Assembly: GCF_001552595.1 (NCBI RefSeq)
Contig: NZ_BCRM01000026.1
Location: 1-64,000 of the forward strand
From: Rhodococcus erythropolis NBRC 15567
GTDB lineage: Bacteria > Actinomycetota > Actinomycetes > Mycobacteriales > Mycobacteriaceae
Direction: 5' to 3'
DNA length: 64,000 bases
Within the stretch, counting starts at the first letter, position 1; each line of letters starts with the position of its first letter. Below, one piece after another: positions 18,871 through 26,803 of the stretch. The translations under genes were made by a program, and so were the position numbers. The notes under the pieces are model-generated. The model saw only the letters and a program-made list of their open reading frames with translations, was not told the origin of the DNA and did not search any database.

Positions 18871-19539
18871 TCATTGCCGGCTGATCTCGGTTCCCGTCGA
18901 CGTAACCAGCAGAACCAGTGCGTCCGCAGTGCGCGCGCAGAACCCGTCACCGTCGGCGAGGCCACTCGTAAGGCCCCGCACGATGGTGGTTGCAACGAGA
19001 ATGTCGAAGGCCACATCGGCGGTCGACACGATTTCCGCGTCGGACCGCTCGGGAAATTCGACACGCACGCGCTCGGCGAGTGCGAGCCGGGCCGGGTCTT
19101 CCGATCTCCGAACCAGTTGTTCGTAGGCGCCGTCTTCTTGATGGTAGGCCGACAGCAGGCCGGGAATCGCTGCGCGCGTTGCCGGTTCGGCAACTCTCGC
19201 GAGGAACCATCTCGTCCAGGCCTGCATGTCGTCACGCAAATTCGACGTGGTCACCGGTAGCGCCGCATCCTGCATTCCGAAGACCGCATCCTCGATGATG
19301 GATTCCTTGGTCGCCCAGCGCCGATAAATTGCGGCAGTGCCCAATTCGGCCCTTCGCGCGATGGCTGTGATCGTGGTCTTCTGGTAACCCTGCTCCGCCA
19401 GCAACTCGCGGGCGGCGGTGAGGATGGCGTCGTCCACTTGCGGATCTCGAGGGCGCCCGACTCCGACGGTGCCGATGCGTCGATCTCTGCGTTCGTCCAC
19501 AACTGCGGACAGTACCCGACCGGTTTCGCCGAAAACCAT
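18871..19539 (-). CDS. TetR-family transcriptional regulator
   Basis: A 222-residue regulator. The N-terminal helix-turn-helix is in TTITAIARRAELGTAAIYRRW, after a GRPRDPQVDDAIL lead typical of TetR proteins, and the C-terminal ligand domain is of the 'TetR_C' kind found with lipid/steroid genes. It is divergent from the DUF7065-like/phosphotransferase pair. An inverted repeat overlaps its start codon (19538-19562), suggesting autoregulation and control of the divergent pair. The start is taken at ATG 19539; a longer reading would run into the divergent gene. Confidence 0.85.
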   Translation of the reverse strand: MVFGETGRVLSAVVDERRDRRIGTVGVGRPRDPQVDDAILTAARELLAEQGYQKTTITAIARRAELGTAAIYRRWATKESIIEDAVFGMQDAALPVTTSNLRDDMQAWTRWFLARVAEPATRAAIPGLLSAYHQEDGAYEQLVRRSEDPARLALAERVRVEFPERSDAEIVSTADVAFDILVATTIVRGLTSGLADGDGFCARTADALVLLVTSTGTEISRQ

Positions 19540-19562
19540 TACGTTGCGTAGCGCTCCGTAAT
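19538..19562. promoter_or_regulatory. candidate TetR operator
   Basis: The inverted repeat ATTACG-N13-CGTAAT (arms 19538-19543 and 19557-19562) overlaps the TetR start codon and lies 40 bases before the divergent gene at 19603. Location fits an autoregulatory site; spacing of 13 is at the long end, so this is tentative. Confidence 0.4.
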
Positions 19563-19602
19563 AGATTGTGAACACCCCACTCCGTCGACACAAGGACCGA
19601 CT

Positions 19603-20748
19603 GTGATCACACCGCACGACGAACTACTCATTCATCAACTCCCGACGACACTCGACCACGTCTCCCAAAGTGACCTGCGCTGGACCGAACGCATCGTGAT
19701 GTACGGCTTCGACAAAACGGGCGAGATCAGCATCATGACGGGACTGGCCAAATACCCGAACCGCAACGTCCTCGACGCCTACGCGATGGTGACGCGCAAG
19801 GGTGAGGAAGCCCGCGTGGTGCGCCTGTCCACCGAGTTGAACCCTCAGACCGGAGGACTGGCAGCGTGGAGAGTGGGGCCGTACACCTATGAAATCGTCG
19901 AACCACTCCGCCAGGTACGTTCCACGGTCGACGCAAACGAACACGGATTGAGCCTGCAACTCGACTTCCACGGCGACTTCCCGGTGTACGAGCAGACGGC
20001 AGCGTTCCATCGCACGCGCGGCCGCGTTCGCGAAGACGCCCGACGCTTCTACCAGAACGGCACCATCACGGGTTGGATCGAAATCGACGGCACCCGCATC
20101 GACATCGATCCCGACAACTGGTGGTTCGGCCGCGATCACTCGTGGGGCGTACGACACGGCGGTGGCGGCGGCAGTCTGTCCGAGGGCGCGAACCTGCAGC
20201 CGTCCGAGGTTCCGGACGGAGTCCTCTATTACATGGGGATATTCCAATTCGACGACGAGGTAGTGCATTTCGCGCAGCGCGAAACCAGTACCGGCGCGCG
20301 CTGGCAGTTCGAGGGCGAGGTCCTCTTCCCGATCGGTTCCGGCAAGGACGCGCTACCGATCATCGACGTGGAACACGACCTGAAATTCCGTGACGACATG
20401 CGGGTGGTCGAATCCGGCACTTTCACCGTGCACCGAGCGGACCGGACCACCGACGTGATCGAGGTGAATCCAGTGTGCGATTTCTGGCCCGGACTGGCCG
20501 GTTACGACGAGTACCGGGGGTACGCCTCCGGCATGTACCGCGGCAAGGACTTCAGCGACAGCTTCACCGTCGACATCACGAACCTCGACGAAATCCGGCA
20601 GGTGAGCATGCTCAGCGAGACGCTGTGCGAGGTCCGCATGGGAGACAAAGTCGGATACGGGCTCGTGGAAATGGTCTTCATGGGCGTGAATCCCCGCTAC
20701 GGGTACACCGATTGGAGCAACACACGGACAGGTACGAACAATGACTGA
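19603..20748 (+). CDS. DUF7065/DUF7064-like protein (hydroxyneurosporene-synthase-like fold, function unknown)
   Basis: A 381-residue soluble protein without signal peptide or membrane segment. It has an aromatic, beta-rich composition and a conserved-looking WWFGRDHSWGVRHGGGGG segment at about 173-190. The pattern resembles the DUF7064/DUF7065 double-domain proteins distantly related to CrtC-type lipocalin-fold enzymes. Such genes often sit beside APH-type phosphotransferases, as here, where the downstream gene overlaps by 8 bases. A role on a lipid, terpenoid or steroid substrate is inference. The start is GTG at 19603. Confidence 0.6.
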   Translation: MITPHDELLIHQLPTTLDHVSQSDLRWTERIVMYGFDKTGEISIMTGLAKYPNRNVLDAYAMVTRKGEEARVVRLSTELNPQTGGLAAWRVGPYTYEIVEPLRQVRSTVDANEHGLSLQLDFHGDFPVYEQTAAFHRTRGRVREDARRFYQNGTITGWIEIDGTRIDIDPDNWWFGRDHSWGVRHGGGGGSLSEGANLQPSEVPDGVLYYMGIFQFDDEVVHFAQRETSTGARWQFEGEVLFPIGSGKDALPIIDVEHDLKFRDDMRVVESGTFTVHRADRTTDVIEVNPVCDFWPGLAGYDEYRGYASGMYRGKDFSDSFTVDITNLDEIRQVSMLSETLCEVRMGDKVGYGLVEMVFMGVNPRYGYTDWSNTRTGTNND

Positions 20749-21772
20749 CCGAACAGCCGCAGAAGACATCGCACCCGCCCTTGAACCAATTGTCCGGGAG
20801 CACATTCCGGGTACTCGAGGCGCCAAGATCGTCAACTTCAAGCGCACCGAACGCGGATTCTCGACGGAGACATACCTGTTCGACCTCGATGGCGCCACTG
20901 GCGAGTCGAGTGGTTTTGTTTTCCGGCGTCCACCGGAGGTTTCGCTGTTCCCCGACTACGATCTCCGCCGCCAGTTCCTCGTGACACAAAGGCTCGCGAA
21001 GTCCGACCTCGCAGTCCCCCACGTTCGGTGGATCGACAGCGGTGACAACCCACTCGGCAGCCCCTACTACGTCATGGACCGCATCGGTAATGCCGAGGCG
21101 CCCAGCGACTTTCCGTCGTATCACAGTGCCGGAACATACTTCGAAGCCGATGAGGCAGGCCGAGCGAAGATGTGGTGGGGATGCGTCGAGACGATTGCGC
21201 AGATTCATCGCTTGGACCCGGACAAGCTCGAACTCGGATTCCTCTCCTACCCCCAGTTCGGCACCCATCCGGTCGAACAGGCGGTGAACTACCTCGACTG
21301 GGCCGTTCGTTGGGCATCGCCGGACCTACCGCCGATATTCGACAAAGCACTGGCCTGGCTGAGGGAGAACATCTACCAACCCGAACATGTGACACTGTGC
21401 TGGGGCGATGCCCGGATGTCGAACATCCTCTACGGTCCGGACCAGTCGATCGCCGGGGTTCTCGACTGGGAGATGGCCTACCTCGGCGATCACGAGGCCG
21501 ACCTCGCCTGGCTGTTGTTTCTCGATTGGGCGTGTAGCGAATTCGAGGGACACACACCTTTGCCAGGCACTCCCAGCCGAGAAGAGACCATTGCCCGCTA
21601 CGAGGAACTGACCGGCTGGAGGGTCGAGAACCTTTTGTTCAACGAGGTACTCGCTGCGGTTCTGCTCGCTGTTCCGCTCCTGCGCCTGTCCACGCATCTC
21701 CATCTCGGCGAACATACGGATATCACCGCGTTCTGCAAACATCGTCTCGAACAGTTGCTGCGAGACGCGTAG
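20741..21772 (+). CDS. APH-type phosphotransferase (ACAD10/11-like kinase family)
   Basis: A 343-residue protein-kinase-fold phosphotransferase. The catalytic loop reads TLCWGDARMSNIL (usual HGD changed to WGD, Asp kept), and the metal-binding loop is GVLDWEMAYLGDHEADLAWL. Members of this group related to the kinase domain of ACAD10/11 phosphorylate hydroxy-acyl-CoAs or other hydroxylated lipids; most annotated aminoglycoside kinase hits of this sort are not resistance enzymes. Coupled to the DUF7065-like gene by an 8-base overlap, so both probably act on one substrate. Controlled by the divergent TetR. Confidence 0.8.
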   Translation: MTDRTAAEDIAPALEPIVREHIPGTRGAKIVNFKRTERGFSTETYLFDLDGATGESSGFVFRRPPEVSLFPDYDLRRQFLVTQRLAKSDLAVPHVRWIDSGDNPLGSPYYVMDRIGNAEAPSDFPSYHSAGTYFEADEAGRAKMWWGCVETIAQIHRLDPDKLELGFLSYPQFGTHPVEQAVNYLDWAVRWASPDLPPIFDKALAWLRENIYQPEHVTLCWGDARMSNILYGPDQSIAGVLDWEMAYLGDHEADLAWLLFLDWACSEFEGHTPLPGTPSREETIARYEELTGWRVENLLFNEVLAAVLLAVPLLRLSTHLHLGEHTDITAFCKHRLEQLLRDA

Positions 21773-21806
21773 TCGTCCGCGTGTGATTTTCCGCAAGGCT
21801 CCCGAA

Positions 21807-22613
21807 TCATTCCGACGGGATTTCCTGCCACTCGGCGGACAAGCGCGAAACCCACACAGGCGTGCGCCGTTCCATTAATGCACGAACACCTTCCACCGCG
21901 TCCGGCTTCCCCATGACGCGTAGATGCAGGTCCGTTTCGATGGCCGCCACCGTCTCTGGTCGACAGCTGCTGCTCTGGCTCTGCCAGAGCAGTCGCTTCG
22001 AGAGCGCCACCGACATCGGTGCAGTGTTCGTCGCAATGTCTCGGGCGATCACCAACGCCGCCGAAAGCACTTCGTCAGCGGGCAGGCAACGGCTACCCAA
22101 CCCGAGCGCGATTGCCTCGGCTCCGTCGAACGTCCTTCCAGTCAAAAGGATGTCGGCGGCCACAGCCATTCCGGCGATGCGCGGAACCGTCCAATGCGCC
22201 ATCGCATCCGGCAACACACCGAGGCGAACCTGCGGAATTGCATACTTGGCGTCAGCTGCAAAGATTCTGATATCGGCCTGCATCGCGATGGTGAGGCCGA
22301 TTCCGATCGCATGTCCGTTCACCGCTGCGATGACCGGCTTTCGCAACTCGAACGCCGGCGGATCCACCGGTGATGACGAAAACTGCTCGCCGTCAGGTGA
22401 ATCGAAGGTGCCGGCGCCGTCGCCAAGATCTGCACCCGCGCAGAATGCTGGTGGCGCACCGGTCAGCACGATCACGCGAACGGAATCGTCTTCGTCGAGC
22501 TTTCGGTACGCCTGCCCCAAGTCTCGACCCATGTGCTTGTTGAAGGCATTCCGTTTGTCAGGCCTGTCGAGGGTCACGACGGCAACGCCGCCGTCCACCG
22601 AAACCGAGATCAT
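21807..22613 (-). CDS. enoyl-CoA hydratase/isomerase family (crotonase) protein
   Basis: A 268-residue crotonase-fold protein. The oxyanion-hole segments are FCAGADL (58-64) and NGHAIGIGL (99-107). At the positions of the two catalytic glutamates of classic enoyl-CoA hydratase I see Gln128 (IPQVRLG) and Asp154 (AADILLTG), so straightforward hydratase activity is doubtful; isomerase, hydrolase or another crotonase reaction is possible. Its ATG overlaps the stop of the upstream TetR gene (ATGA), so the regulator and enzyme are co-translated. Substrate unknown. Confidence 0.85.
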   Translation of the reverse strand: MISVSVDGGVAVVTLDRPDKRNAFNKHMGRDLGQAYRKLDEDDSVRVIVLTGAPPAFCAGADLGDGAGTFDSPDGEQFSSSPVDPPAFELRKPVIAAVNGHAIGIGLTIAMQADIRIFAADAKYAIPQVRLGVLPDAMAHWTVPRIAGMAVAADILLTGRTFDGAEAIALGLGSRCLPADEVLSAALVIARDIATNTAPMSVALSKRLLWQSQSSSCRPETVAAIETDLHLRVMGKPDAVEGVRALMERRTPVWVSRLSAEWQEIPSE

Positions 22614-23230
22614 CGCCCCACCGCTTCCGTCCCGACGGCATCGGCCGGATGCGCAGCCAGGACGTACAGAGATCGTGCGAGGGCATCTACAAAGCCGTCC
22701 TGACCCTCGAGCCCACGGGTCAACCCCTGCATTGTCGTCGTCCCGGCCAGCAGGTCGAACAAGAACATCGCATCCGCACCTGCCGGGATCTCACCACGCC
22801 TCACCGCGTCGTCCAGCAGATCCTGAAACGCTGCACGAACCGGTGCACCGATAGCCAACAGACGTTGTCGCGCCTCCACCGTCCGCGAATCGGCAAGCAG
22901 GCCAGGAACTCCGGCCCGCGCCGCGGGTCGGGCAGCGCGAACCAGGAAGATGTGCACCCACGTCGTCAGATCCACCCGCAAATCACCGGTCGACCGAGGC
23001 AACGGATGTCCGCCCGGTCCATGCACTGCTTCTTCGATCAGGGCTTCCCGTGACGACCAGCGACGGTAGATGGCCGGCGTATTGACACCGGCAGTCCTGG
23101 CAATGGCCGAAATGGTCGTCTGCTGATACCCGACTTCGGCCAGCAGTGTGCGAGCTGCAACCAGCACTGCCTCGTCCTTGCCTGGGTCGCGTGGTCGTCC
23201 GATACGGGCGGGAGACTCGGTTTTCACCAT
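22610..23230 (-). CDS. TetR-family transcriptional regulator
   Basis: A 206-residue TetR protein with the lead RIGRPRDPGKDEAVL and helix-turn-helix TTISAIARTAGVNTPAIYRRW. It is the first gene of a two-gene unit with the crotonase (4-base overlap). Just upstream of its ATG is TAAC-N7-GTTA (23238-23252), containing the palindrome TAACGTTA, a possible autoregulatory site. It resembles the TetR at 18.9 kb in overall pattern, suggesting a related regulatory subfamily. Ligand unknown, probably a CoA thioester or lipid. Confidence 0.85.
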   Translation of the reverse strand: MVKTESPARIGRPRDPGKDEAVLVAARTLLAEVGYQQTTISAIARTAGVNTPAIYRRWSSREALIEEAVHGPGGHPLPRSTGDLRVDLTTWVHIFLVRAARPAARAGVPGLLADSRTVEARQRLLAIGAPVRAAFQDLLDDAVRRGEIPAGADAMFLFDLLAGTTTMQGLTRGLEGQDGFVDALARSLYVLAAHPADAVGTEAVGR

Positions 23231-23276
23231 TACATATTAACTCGTAACGTTATCTCCCTACCTGAACGAACGCAGT

Positions 23277-23738
23277 TCAGGTGCCGGACGGCTTGGGGAG
23301 CCTCGTCATTCCGTAGACGTGATCAGCGCGCACCGTGAGGATCTGTCGACGCTCCGCAACCATCGCTTCGCGGTACTCCTCCCAATCGGGATGCTCCTGA
23401 CCGCTGATGTCCCGGTACAGCTCGACCAGTGCGTCAGACACTTCGTCGTGAGGATCGGCCGCGACGGGTGTCACCACGGCAAGTCCTTCGATCACGGCGT
23501 AGCTCCAGAAGTCGGGCGCGCTGACGTGGAGGGAAACCCGCGGATCGCGGATCGCATTTTTACTCTTGGCGCGATCGGCTGTGATGGACACGGAAGCCGT
23601 CTTCGACTCGACGTCCCAGCAGTAAATGATGTTGGACAACTGCGGGCGGCCGTCACGCTTGACGGTTGCCAGCACGCCTTGTTTTCCCTGGGCCACGAGT
23701 GCGAACAACGCTTCGGCGGTGTCTGTGTCATTACTCAT
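23277..23738 (-). CDS. PPOX-class (pyridoxamine 5'-phosphate oxidase-like, probably F420-dependent) protein
   Basis: A 153-residue split-barrel flavin/F420-binding protein. Visible blocks are GKQGVLATVKRDGRPQLSNI, IRDPRVSLHV, and the C-terminal RRQILTVRADHVYGMTRLP, typical of the actinobacterial PPOX class F420-dependent group. Such proteins reduce or bind diverse substrates with F420H2 or bind FMN or heme; which applies is not visible. The ATG at 23738 (MSNDTDT) is used, since upstream codons run into the divergent phzF gene. Confidence 0.85.
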   Translation of the reverse strand: MSNDTDTAEALFALVAQGKQGVLATVKRDGRPQLSNIIYCWDVESKTASVSITADRAKSKNAIRDPRVSLHVSAPDFWSYAVIEGLAVVTPVAADPHDEVSDALVELYRDISGQEHPDWEEYREAMVAERRQILTVRADHVYGMTRLPKPSGT

Positions 23739-23850
23739 ATCTGCACCAACGACGCCGTGCGGCCGGTTTGTTCCGGAGGCAGTCCAGTTCGAAGATCGCG
23801 GACCGCAATCGCGCGATGACTCTTCCCCCGATGGACGACAGCGGACAAAG

Positions 23851-24729
23851 ATGGTCGACATGGCAACTTCTCACGACATCCTCCGACTGACTGCGTTCAG
23901 TTCGGATCCGGCCGGCGGTAATCCCGCCGGCGTGCTGCTCGACGCCCGCGGGCTCGACGACCCCGAATTACAATCCGTTGCAGCCGAAGTCGGGTATGCC
24001 GAGACGGCGTTCCTCATCGAACCGGAACTCGGAGGCAACCCGCGCCACAGCCGGATCCGGTACTTCTCCCCTATCGCCGAAGTACCGTTCTGCGGTCATG
24101 CCACTATTGCGACGGCCATCGCTCTCACCGAGCGAGACGGCGACGGAACCTTCACATTCGAAACACCGATCGGACCGGTATCCATCGACACGGCGACCGA
24201 CGAGGACGGAAGGTCGACCGCGACCTTCACCAGCGTCGAACCGTCGGTCTCGCCGATCGATCACGCCGTGCTGACAGCGCTGCTCGGGCTCATCGGCGTC
24301 GATTCGTCTGCGCTCGACGCGCGGTATCCCGCAATGCTCTCGTACGCCGGCAACACTCACCCGATCGTCGTACTTCGTGATCAGTCGACATTCGACGAGT
24401 TCACCTTCGATCCATCCGCAATGCGAATTCTGATGGACGCGCAGGGGTGGGCCGGCACGGTGACAATCCTGCACCCCCTCGACGACAACACCTTCGAAGC
24501 CCGAAATCTGTTTCCGGTGGGAAACATCGTCGAGGATCCCGCAACCGGGTCCGCAGTGGCGTCGACCGGCGGTTACCTGCGCAAACTCGAACCCGCGGCC
24601 ACTCCGCGGCGGATCACCATCCACCAGGGCCGACACGTCGGGCGTCCCAGTGTGCTCGAGGTCGACATCCCAGTCGACGGCGGTATCTCGGTCACCGGCA
24701 CCGCAGTGCCCGTCATCGACGGGCAATAG
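23851..24729 (+). CDS. PhzF-family isomerase/epimerase
   Basis: A protein of about 292 residues with the PhzF/DapF-like double hot-dog fold. Family marks are TAFSSDPAGGNPAGV, the catalytic-Glu region EVGYAETAFLI, VPFCGHATIATA and GNIVEDPATGSAVASTGGYL. PhzF itself isomerises trans-2,3-dihydro-3-hydroxyanthranilate in phenazine synthesis; no phenazine genes are present here, so another small-molecule isomerisation is likely. Starts at 23851 and 23860 are both possible and neither has a strong ribosome site. It is divergent from the PPOX gene. Confidence 0.85.
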   Translation: MVDMATSHDILRLTAFSSDPAGGNPAGVLLDARGLDDPELQSVAAEVGYAETAFLIEPELGGNPRHSRIRYFSPIAEVPFCGHATIATAIALTERDGDGTFTFETPIGPVSIDTATDEDGRSTATFTSVEPSVSPIDHAVLTALLGLIGVDSSALDARYPAMLSYAGNTHPIVVLRDQSTFDEFTFDPSAMRILMDAQGWAGTVTILHPLDDNTFEARNLFPVGNIVEDPATGSAVASTGGYLRKLEPAATPRRITIHQGRHVGRPSVLEVDIPVDGGISVTGTAVPVIDGQ

Positions 24730-24817
24730 TCAACCTCAGCGATGAGTTTCTCCCAGCCGGCGGGTCTATTCACCAGAGCGACGTCACAAGACCATCGCAT
24801 CGAGCCGGGAGAACACC

Positions 24818-25243
24818 ATGTCTGCAATCGCGTCAACCGCACACAACCTCCACGTCACCAAGCCACGTGCCGTACTCGGCGCCACGGTAATTGCTCTCGT
24901 CGTCAATCTGATCCTGTGGTTGATCGGCCTCGCATTGGGCGGATCATTCGAGATGACAGATCAGGGAAAGCCGGCGAGCGTCGCGCCTGGTGGGGTCATC
25001 ACATTGACGGTGGTGCCACTGCTGGTCGGTTTGTCGGTCGCAATGTTGATCTCACTGAAGTGGGAGCCGATCATCCGCATCGCCCAGATCGTGGGTGCAG
25101 TCGTGGCGCTCGGCACCATCGCTTTGACCATTGCCGCGGACTTCGACGCCGCCAGCACGGTCATGCTCGCGCTGATGCACGTGGTTGTCGCCGCGGGCGT
25201 CGTCGTCGCGCTCGAGGCTGTACGTCGGTCCCCCTCGAACTAG
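24818..25243 (+). CDS. DUF6069-family small membrane protein
   Basis: A 141-residue protein with four predicted membrane helices (about 18-42, 60-80, 88-106, 115-135) and a short extracytoplasmic loop after the first. The pattern matches the actinobacterial DUF6069 family, whose function is unknown. A GGGAGAAC site precedes the ATG. Its stop overlaps the stop of the converging GAF-ANTAR gene by 4 bases. Confidence 0.7.
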   Translation: MSAIASTAHNLHVTKPRAVLGATVIALVVNLILWLIGLALGGSFEMTDQGKPASVAPGGVITLTVVPLLVGLSVAMLISLKWEPIIRIAQIVGAVVALGTIALTIAADFDAASTVMLALMHVVVAAGVVVALEAVRRSPSN

Positions 25244-26073
25244 ACAGCGGTAGGCGGCGCCGAATACGTCTCGACGATCTCGGCTGCCACGTCGCGCAAC
25301 CGGGTATTCGTCGTCTGAGACTGCTTGCGCAGCATGTGAAATGCGGTGTCGGCGTCGATCCGATGGATGGCCATCAGCATGCCTTTGGCCTGTTCGATCG
25401 GCGCCCGGGTCTCGAGCGCACGTTGCAAGGCATCAGCCACCGCCTTGGCGGACTTGAAACGAGAGAAGTCGCCGATCGCGCGTGAGACCGTTGTCGTGAG
25501 AATCTCCATGACATCCGCGTCGACGCGGTCGAATGCCGCTGAGGCGCGTCCGTACAGGTTGAACGAACCCAGTCGCTGATCCGGCGTGAAAAGCGGCGCC
25601 GCGAGAAAGGACTTGATCCCTTCGTCCTTCGCCGCCGCCGCGAACCGCGGCCAGCGTTCCGCGCTGGTCTCGGCATCGACGACAACGGTTTCACCGGTTC
25701 GAGCGGCGTGCAGACATGGTCCGTCGCCGGCGTCGTATTGCTCGATGTCGACACGCAGAGTCCGCGAATCGGTATGAACGGCGGTGTAGGTCTGCCCGGC
25801 CAGATCGATGGTGACGCCGATGCTGTCGGCGCCCTCGATGGCGTCGTTCGCGATTTCGACGGCGCGCTGGAGCAAAACCACGAGTTCGTCCTCGTCGCCG
25901 ATACTTCCTCCGAGCGCTGCCAGCAACTCCCGGACCGCGCTTGCGGTCAGCCGAGTTTCCGCAGCCTCGACGGCGACGTCAGCACCCGTTGCCGTCGCAT
26001 CGTCCGGCATTACCGACGGCACCGAATCCTCGGTTCTCGGGTCGAAGCCTCTGGGGTCGAAAGCGGTATCCAC
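25240..26073 (-). CDS. GAF and ANTAR domain protein (RNA-binding antiterminator)
   Basis: A 277-residue regulator. A GAF domain covers about 60-200 (GDGPCLHAARTGETVVVDAETS; FLAAPLFTPDQRLGSFNLYG). A C-terminal ANTAR domain covers about 210-270 (RAPIEQAKGMLMAIHRIDADTAFHMLRKQS). ANTAR domains bind two-hairpin RNA motifs and prevent transcription termination; the GAF domain presumably senses a small molecule or redox signal. It lies 76 bases downstream of an ECF sigma gene on the same strand. The start is GTG at 26073. Target RNAs are not evident in the window. Confidence 0.88.
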   Translation of the reverse strand: MDTAFDPRGFDPRTEDSVPSVMPDDATATGADVAVEAAETRLTASAVRELLAALGGSIGDEDELVVLLQRAVEIANDAIEGADSIGVTIDLAGQTYTAVHTDSRTLRVDIEQYDAGDGPCLHAARTGETVVVDAETSAERWPRFAAAAKDEGIKSFLAAPLFTPDQRLGSFNLYGRASAAFDRVDADVMEILTTTVSRAIGDFSRFKSAKAVADALQRALETRAPIEQAKGMLMAIHRIDADTAFHMLRKQSQTTNTRLRDVAAEIVETYSAPPTAV

Positions 26074-26149
26074 GACGAAGCATTCTTCCAGCTACCCGGG
26101 CCGTCAGGAGAGTGAGTTCGGTGACAGAACCCGGCAAACCGCCGAGTCG

Positions 26150-26719
26150 TCATCGCCATCGGTCGAGCGCGAGACCCAGATTCCGCCTCGCCCGAGTGTG
26201 TTGGCCACGAACCGCGTCCGGACTCAGTTCCAGGACAACTGCGATCTGTGGATACGTCATGCCCTCCACTTCCCGCAAGACCCAGGCGGCGCGCTGACGC
26301 AGCGGTAGACGATCGAGTTCGGCTTCAAGAGCGTCGAGAAATGCTGTGCCGCAGACTTCCTCGCTCGGATCGCGCAATCGAGTATCGACTTCGTCCCGAA
26401 GTCCGTCCACATCGGCGGCGCAGGAGCCGACTTTTCGATGGACATCCGCGATCTTGCGAGAGCAGATCGCGAACAACCAGGTCTTGATGCTCGAGCGCCG
26501 CTGAAACCCCGGAAGTTGGCGCCAGGCGGCAACGCAGGTTTCCTGGACGATGTCGTCGACGTCACTCTCACTGGTGACGAGTCGACGGGCAAATCGATAC
26601 AAGTGCGGGCCGTATCGGCGAACGATGACGTCGAAGGCCGCATGATCGCCGAGCATTGCCGAGTCGACCAGCACCTCGTCACTGAAGTCGGTAAGCAAGC
26701 CGTCGAATTGATCTGTCAC
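26150..26719 (-). CDS. ECF-type RNA polymerase sigma factor
   Basis: A 189-residue sigma-70 family factor. Region 2 (about 30-95) has YRFARRLVTSESDVDDIVQETCVAAWRQ; region 4 (about 130-180) has LPLRQRAAWVLREVEGMTYPQIAVVLELSPDAVRGQHTRARRNL. The GTG at 26719 has AGGAG seven bases upstream and is preferred over the GTG three codons earlier, which abuts that site. No anti-sigma gene is adjacent; the next gene is the GAF-ANTAR regulator, which might be a target or partner. Its own promoter recognition cannot be read here. Confidence 0.88.
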   Translation of the reverse strand: MTDQFDGLLTDFSDEVLVDSAMLGDHAAFDVIVRRYGPHLYRFARRLVTSESDVDDIVQETCVAAWRQLPGFQRRSSIKTWLFAICSRKIADVHRKVGSCAADVDGLRDEVDTRLRDPSEEVCGTAFLDALEAELDRLPLRQRAAWVLREVEGMTYPQIAVVLELSPDAVRGQHTRARRNLGLALDRWR

Positions 26720-26803
26720 CGCGCACACTCCTACTAGGGAGCCGTCGCGGGAGTGAGGCCTGGCTATTCTACCGCGTCCACGTCGACGCCCGCGGGAGCG
26801 CTC

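Noticed and set aside
23626-23850. N-terminal extension of the PhzF protein
   Set aside because: It overlaps the start of the PPOX gene on the other strand and has no family similarity.
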